From contig WVZL01000006.1 of the NCBI GenBank assembly GCA_011772495.1, positions 1-64,000 on the forward strand: a stretch of DNA of 64,000 bases, written 5' to 3'. The notes below the pieces were generated by a model. The model was not told where the DNA came from, made no database searches, and saw only the letters and a list, made by a program, of their open reading frames with translations. Below are positions 60,806 to 64,000 of this stretch, in pieces. Source of the stretch: Candidatus Aminicenantota bacterium. GTDB taxonomy: Bacteria; Acidobacteriota; Aminicenantia; Aminicenantales; Aminicenantaceae. A program made the translations under genes and the position numbers. Each line of letters begins with the position of its first letter. Within the stretch, counting starts at the first letter, position 1.

Positions 60806-63724
60806 ATGAAGTATTCAAGGCAGAAACATCTTATTTCTTTTTTTCTAAGTGTAATCCTTCTTCTTCCCTTCTTTTGTTCTCTCCAAGCCGAACAAAAAAA
60901 TGACCAAGAGTATACAGCAAAAATATTGGAATACACCACAGAAAAATTCTTCCTGACTGAACTGGTGAATCATCTTCCTGCTTCAGACACAGTGCCTACT
61001 CCCCACAAAATCCTGGGGAATGTCATCGGCGCTCCGAATATTCTCCATTACACAGCAGATTTCAACAGGTACTTGAGAGCTGTGGCTGAAGCCAGCCCTC
61101 GGGTCATGGCTTTTTCCATCGGCCAGAGTGATGAAGGCAAAGAGATGATCACAGCAGCTGTCTCAGATGAGAAAAACATCCAGAGAATTGAGCGGATCAA
61201 GGAAATCCTGGAGCTCCTAGCAGATCCTCGAAAAATAAACGATTCCGAGGCCGACGAATTAATCCACGAGGGAGTCCCAATCTACTGGATAACCGGAGCC
61301 ATGCATTCGCAGGAAACCGGTTCTTCAGAGATGCTAATGGAACTCGTCTATCGACTGGCTGTAGAGGAGACGGATTTCATCCAAGCCATTCGAAAGAATA
61401 TAGTGGTCCTGGTAACACCTGTTCTCGAAATTGACGGAAGAGACCGCTACGTGGATACCTATCGCTACAAGAAGGAACATCAGGATAAGAAAACCCTTCC
61501 TCTTGTTTACTGGGGAAATTATGTGGCCCATGATAACAACCGCGATACCATAGGTCTAGCTCTTAAGATGAGCGAGAATATATCAAAACTCTATTTCGAC
61601 TGGCACCCCGCCATCATGCATGACTTGCATGAATCTGTTCCTTACCTTTATACCTCGACAGGAACAGGCCCTTACAATGCCTGGCTCGATCCCATCACCA
61701 TCAATGAATGGCACGAATTGGCCTATGTTGAGATCTCCGAGATGACAAAACGAGGAGTGCCGGGAGTTTGGACTCATGGTTTCTTCGACGGCTGGGCTCC
61801 CAGCTATGCTTTCTATCTCGCCATGTTCCATAATTCTCTAGGCCGCTTTTATGAGACTTTTGGGGGGACAGGAGCAGATACCTTAGTCCGCACTGTCGGA
61901 GGTCAATCCGAAAGAGCCTGGTATCGGCCTAATCCTCCCCTTAAAGCTGTCAAGTGGTCATTCAGGAACAACATCAACCTACAGCAAAGCGCCTTGCTCT
62001 TTGCTCTGAAACACGTGGCTGATAACAAGACAAAATTTACTAAAGATTTCTATCTCAAGAGCAAGCGTTCAGTAGCTAAGGCAACCGCAGAAGGGCCTGC
62101 AGCTTGGGTCATTCCCGCAGACGGAAAGCGTCCCCTGGCAGCGGCTGACCTGGCGAACCTCCTACGACAGCACGGAGTAGAAATTCATAAAGCAGATAAA
62201 GACTTCACGATCGAGAAAGAAAAATTTGCTGCAGGAAGTTTTGTCATCCGTATGGATCAGCCCTACAGTCGGTGCGCGGACATGCTGCTCGACACTCAGT
62301 ATTACAATCCCGATGACCCTCGCCCCTATGATGACACAGGGTGGACCCTGGGCGCTCTCCATAACGTAAAGACTGTTCGAGTGACAGACCAGAAGGTCCT
62401 GGAGGTTCCCATGATTCTTCTCGAGGAAGATGCCAAGGTGGAAGGCGGAGTTGCAGAGGCAAAAAGTCCTACGGCTTTCCTCATCAACCACAACGCTGAA
62501 AATGCTTTAATGAGGTTTCGCTTCCAGCTCAAAGGAATAAAAATGCTGGCTGCTGAAAGCAGCTTCAAGGCTGGAGGCAAAAGATTCAACGCAGGAACAT
62601 TCATCATTCCTGTTGAAGGAAACCCTGAGGACATGCTTTCCCAGCTAAAAAAGGCCACAAAAGACCTTGGTCTTACAGCCTACGGCGTGGCGACAGTGCC
62701 CAAAGTCAAAACCCATGAATTGGCTGTTCCCAGGATCGCCATCCTCCACACCTGGGTCTTCACCCAGAACGAAGGCTGGTACCGTCTCGCGTTCGAAAAA
62801 CTGGGAATTCCGTATCATTACATCTCCGTGCAAGACATAAGAGATACACAAGATCTGAAAAGCAAGTACGATGTTATCATCTTTCCTCCAGTCATGTTCG
62901 GCAAAGCCCAGAGACTTGTCAACGGTATCAGCGGTGATTCTCCGATCCCTTGGAAAAAATCAGAGAAATACCCGAATTTGGGAGGGCCTGATTCACGGGA
63001 CGACATTAGGGGCGGAATGGAGCTCAAAGGCATCTTGAACCTCCGCAGATTCATAGAGGAAGGAGGACTTTTTATTCCGATCACTTCCAATGTCAGTCTT
63101 CCCATCGACTATGGGATGGTGGAAAGTGTCGCCGTCGTCGAGCCCAAGACTCTCAAAGCCCAGGGCGCTGTTCTTCAAACAAGAATTATCGACACCCGCA
63201 GCCCTGTATCTTATGGCTACGATCGAACACTGGGAGTTTACTTTCCAGGAGCTCCTGTCTTAGAAACAGGAATGAAAGCTGTCTTCGGGGTAGACATAGG
63301 AGAATTATTCGACGGAGAAACAAAAGGACGCGTAAGCGGCCGAGGAGGTCCGAAAGACCCTGATGTGATCCAGGGCAGACCGCACAAACCTCCAAAAATC
63401 AGGGGCGCAGGAACAGGAATCCCCCCTGAGTATCGAGACATGCTTCAGCTCTATTTACCTCCTGATATGAACACGATCAGGGTTATTCTTCGCTTCAGCC
63501 AGAAAGAAAAACTGCTCATCAGCGGCATGCTGGCTGGAGGAGAAGAACTTCAGAATAAGGCGGCAGTGATCGATGTTCCCCTGGGAAAGGGCCACATCCT
63601 TCTTTTTGCCATCAACCCCATGTGGCGTTATGAAACCCATGGGAACTTCTCTTTGCTCTTTAATGCCGCCTTGAATTATAATAATCTGGATGCTGGCCGT
63701 CCAAAAGCATCCAAGAAGGAATGA
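60806..63724 (+). CDS. Large secreted M14 zinc carboxypeptidase
   Basis: 972 residues with a signal peptide (FFLSVILLLPFFCSLQA). Catalytic domain at about 60-400: His167 and Glu170 in GAMHSQETGSSEM, third ligand His275 (or His272) in MHDLHESVPYLY, and RFYETFGG. A long C-terminal part (about 420-960) includes a glutamine-amidotransferase-like or beta-sandwich region (VIIFPPVMFGK, GKGHILLFAINPMWR). This architecture is common in peptide-degrading uncultured bacteria. AAAAGGAGG ribosome site. It is followed after 17 bp by the next gene. Confidence 0.9.
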   Translation: MKYSRQKHLISFFLSVILLLPFFCSLQAEQKNDQEYTAKILEYTTEKFFLTELVNHLPASDTVPTPHKILGNVIGAPNILHYTADFNRYLRAVAEASPRVMAFSIGQSDEGKEMITAAVSDEKNIQRIERIKEILELLADPRKINDSEADELIHEGVPIYWITGAMHSQETGSSEMLMELVYRLAVEETDFIQAIRKNIVVLVTPVLEIDGRDRYVDTYRYKKEHQDKKTLPLVYWGNYVAHDNNRDTIGLALKMSENISKLYFDWHPAIMHDLHESVPYLYTSTGTGPYNAWLDPITINEWHELAYVEISEMTKRGVPGVWTHGFFDGWAPSYAFYLAMFHNSLGRFYETFGGTGADTLVRTVGGQSERAWYRPNPPLKAVKWSFRNNINLQQSALLFALKHVADNKTKFTKDFYLKSKRSVAKATAEGPAAWVIPADGKRPLAAADLANLLRQHGVEIHKADKDFTIEKEKFAAGSFVIRMDQPYSRCADMLLDTQYYNPDDPRPYDDTGWTLGALHNVKTVRVTDQKVLEVPMILLEEDAKVEGGVAEAKSPTAFLINHNAENALMRFRFQLKGIKMLAAESSFKAGGKRFNAGTFIIPVEGNPEDMLSQLKKATKDLGLTAYGVATVPKVKTHELAVPRIAILHTWVFTQNEGWYRLAFEKLGIPYHYISVQDIRDTQDLKSKYDVIIFPPVMFGKAQRLVNGISGDSPIPWKKSEKYPNLGGPDSRDDIRGGMELKGILNLRRFIEEGGLFIPITSNVSLPIDYGMVESVAVVEPKTLKAQGAVLQTRIIDTRSPVSYGYDRTLGVYFPGAPVLETGMKAVFGVDIGELFDGETKGRVSGRGGPKDPDVIQGRPHKPPKIRGAGTGIPPEYRDMLQLYLPPDMNTIRVILRFSQKEKLLISGMLAGGEELQNKAAVIDVPLGKGHILLFAINPMWRYETHGNFSLLFNAALNYNNLDAGRPKASKKE

Positions 63725-63741
63725 ATGAAAAGGAGGAATCC

Positions 63742-64000
63742 ATGAAAAAAACATATTCGTTCTTAGTCTTATTCTTCTTTTTTCTGGGACTTATGACTTC
63801 TCCTGGTCTTGCCCAAAAGAGCCAAAAAATCTTAAACAAAATGATCAAGGCTCAGGGCGGGAAAAAAGTCCTGGAGAAAATCAATGACACCACTCTTACC
63901 GGCACCTTCGAAATGCCTGCCATGGGCATAGACGGAACCATAACTATTTATCAAAAAGAACCGAATAAATTGCGCTGGGACGCAGAGATCTGGGGCACGA
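63742..64000 (+). CDS. Secreted LolA/outer-membrane-lipoprotein-sorting-like protein, partial
   Basis: Runs off the window end; 86 codons visible. Signal peptide LVLFFFFLGLMTSPGLA, then ILNKMIKAQGGKKVLEKI, TLTGTFEMPAMGIDGTI and YQKEPNKLRWD, the opening of a LolA-like beta half-barrel. AAAGGAGGAATCC precedes ATG 63742. Only 17 bp after the M14 peptidase, so probably the same transcript. Confidence 0.7.
   Translation, partial: MKKTYSFLVLFFFFLGLMTSPGLAQKSQKILNKMIKAQGGKKVLEKINDTTLTGTFEMPAMGIDGTITIYQKEPNKLRWDAEIWGT

Noticed and set aside
1-64000. CRISPR arrays, tRNA and rRNA genes
   Set aside because: I found no regularly spaced direct repeats of CRISPR type, no T-loop GTTCGAATC-like cores in a cloverleaf context and no rRNA motifs.

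Overview
The window looks like chromosomal DNA from an uncultured, anaerobic, peptide-degrading Gram-negative bacterium. Candidatus Aminicenantes (OP8) is my best guess. The grounds are large secreted M14 peptidases, a ferredoxin-linked 2-oxoacid oxidoreductase, threonine catabolism, DUF1028, an octaheme cytochrome, outer-membrane-type proteins and lipoproteins. This is inferred from gene content; there is no rRNA or other phylogenetic marker here. I saw no rRNA, tRNA or CRISPR array.

Layout. 1-4.9 kb: the start of a B12-binding radical SAM protein, a GC-rich secreted hydrolase that looks imported, and small genes (zinc-ribbon protein, cupin, acylphosphatase, thiD-like kinase). 4.9-19 kb: penicillin-acylase-like enzyme with a coupled binding lipoprotein, DUF72, an arsenic methylation pair (arsM plus an AbrB-like protein), 2-oxoacid:ferredoxin oxidoreductase, DUF1028, an octaheme cytochrome, and an HgcAB-like corrinoid/ferredoxin fusion with its CpaM-type methyltransferase. 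19.1-24.2 kb: a small inverted-repeat element abutting a lexA-dinB-dnaE2 mutagenesis cassette.

24.3-36.3 kb is the most interesting part: a ribosomal-peptide (RiPP) biosynthesis locus. It has two PqqD-type carriers, three radical SAM/SPASM enzymes, an HPr-kinase-like protein, a methyltransferase plus a broken copy of it, a fused signal peptidase/nucleotidyltransferase and an ABC exporter. The enzymes match, from memory, the 'SynChlorMet' (Scm) cassette, for which I recall no precursor being assigned. Three small ORFs in the locus have a K/P-rich leader followed by a core with cysteine every ten residues (C-x-x-G-x-S-A-T-x-x). Two of them overlap the 3' end of a radical SAM gene. I propose these are the substrates. 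A 48-bp intergenic repeat occurs three times and, with a duplicated promoter, records duplication of a module.

36.3-51 kb: housekeeping and accessory genes, including an SDR, a DUF4097 lipoprotein, an amidohydrolase, a trypsin-like protease with a stand-alone propeptide-like neighbour, a peptidoglycan hydrolase, a histidine-ammonia-lyase-like enzyme whose MIO triad reads Ala-Cys-Gly, an SDR-type threonine dehydrogenase with kbl 2.6 kb downstream, two tandem aminopropyltransferases and an NhaC antiporter. 51-64 kb: a SpoIID-like protein, a 1380-residue M14 protein, a sigma-54 activator followed by a textbook -24/-12 promoter with two matching palindromes, a DUF5658 membrane protein, a tiny Fis-like protein, a second large M14 peptidase and the start of a LolA-like protein.
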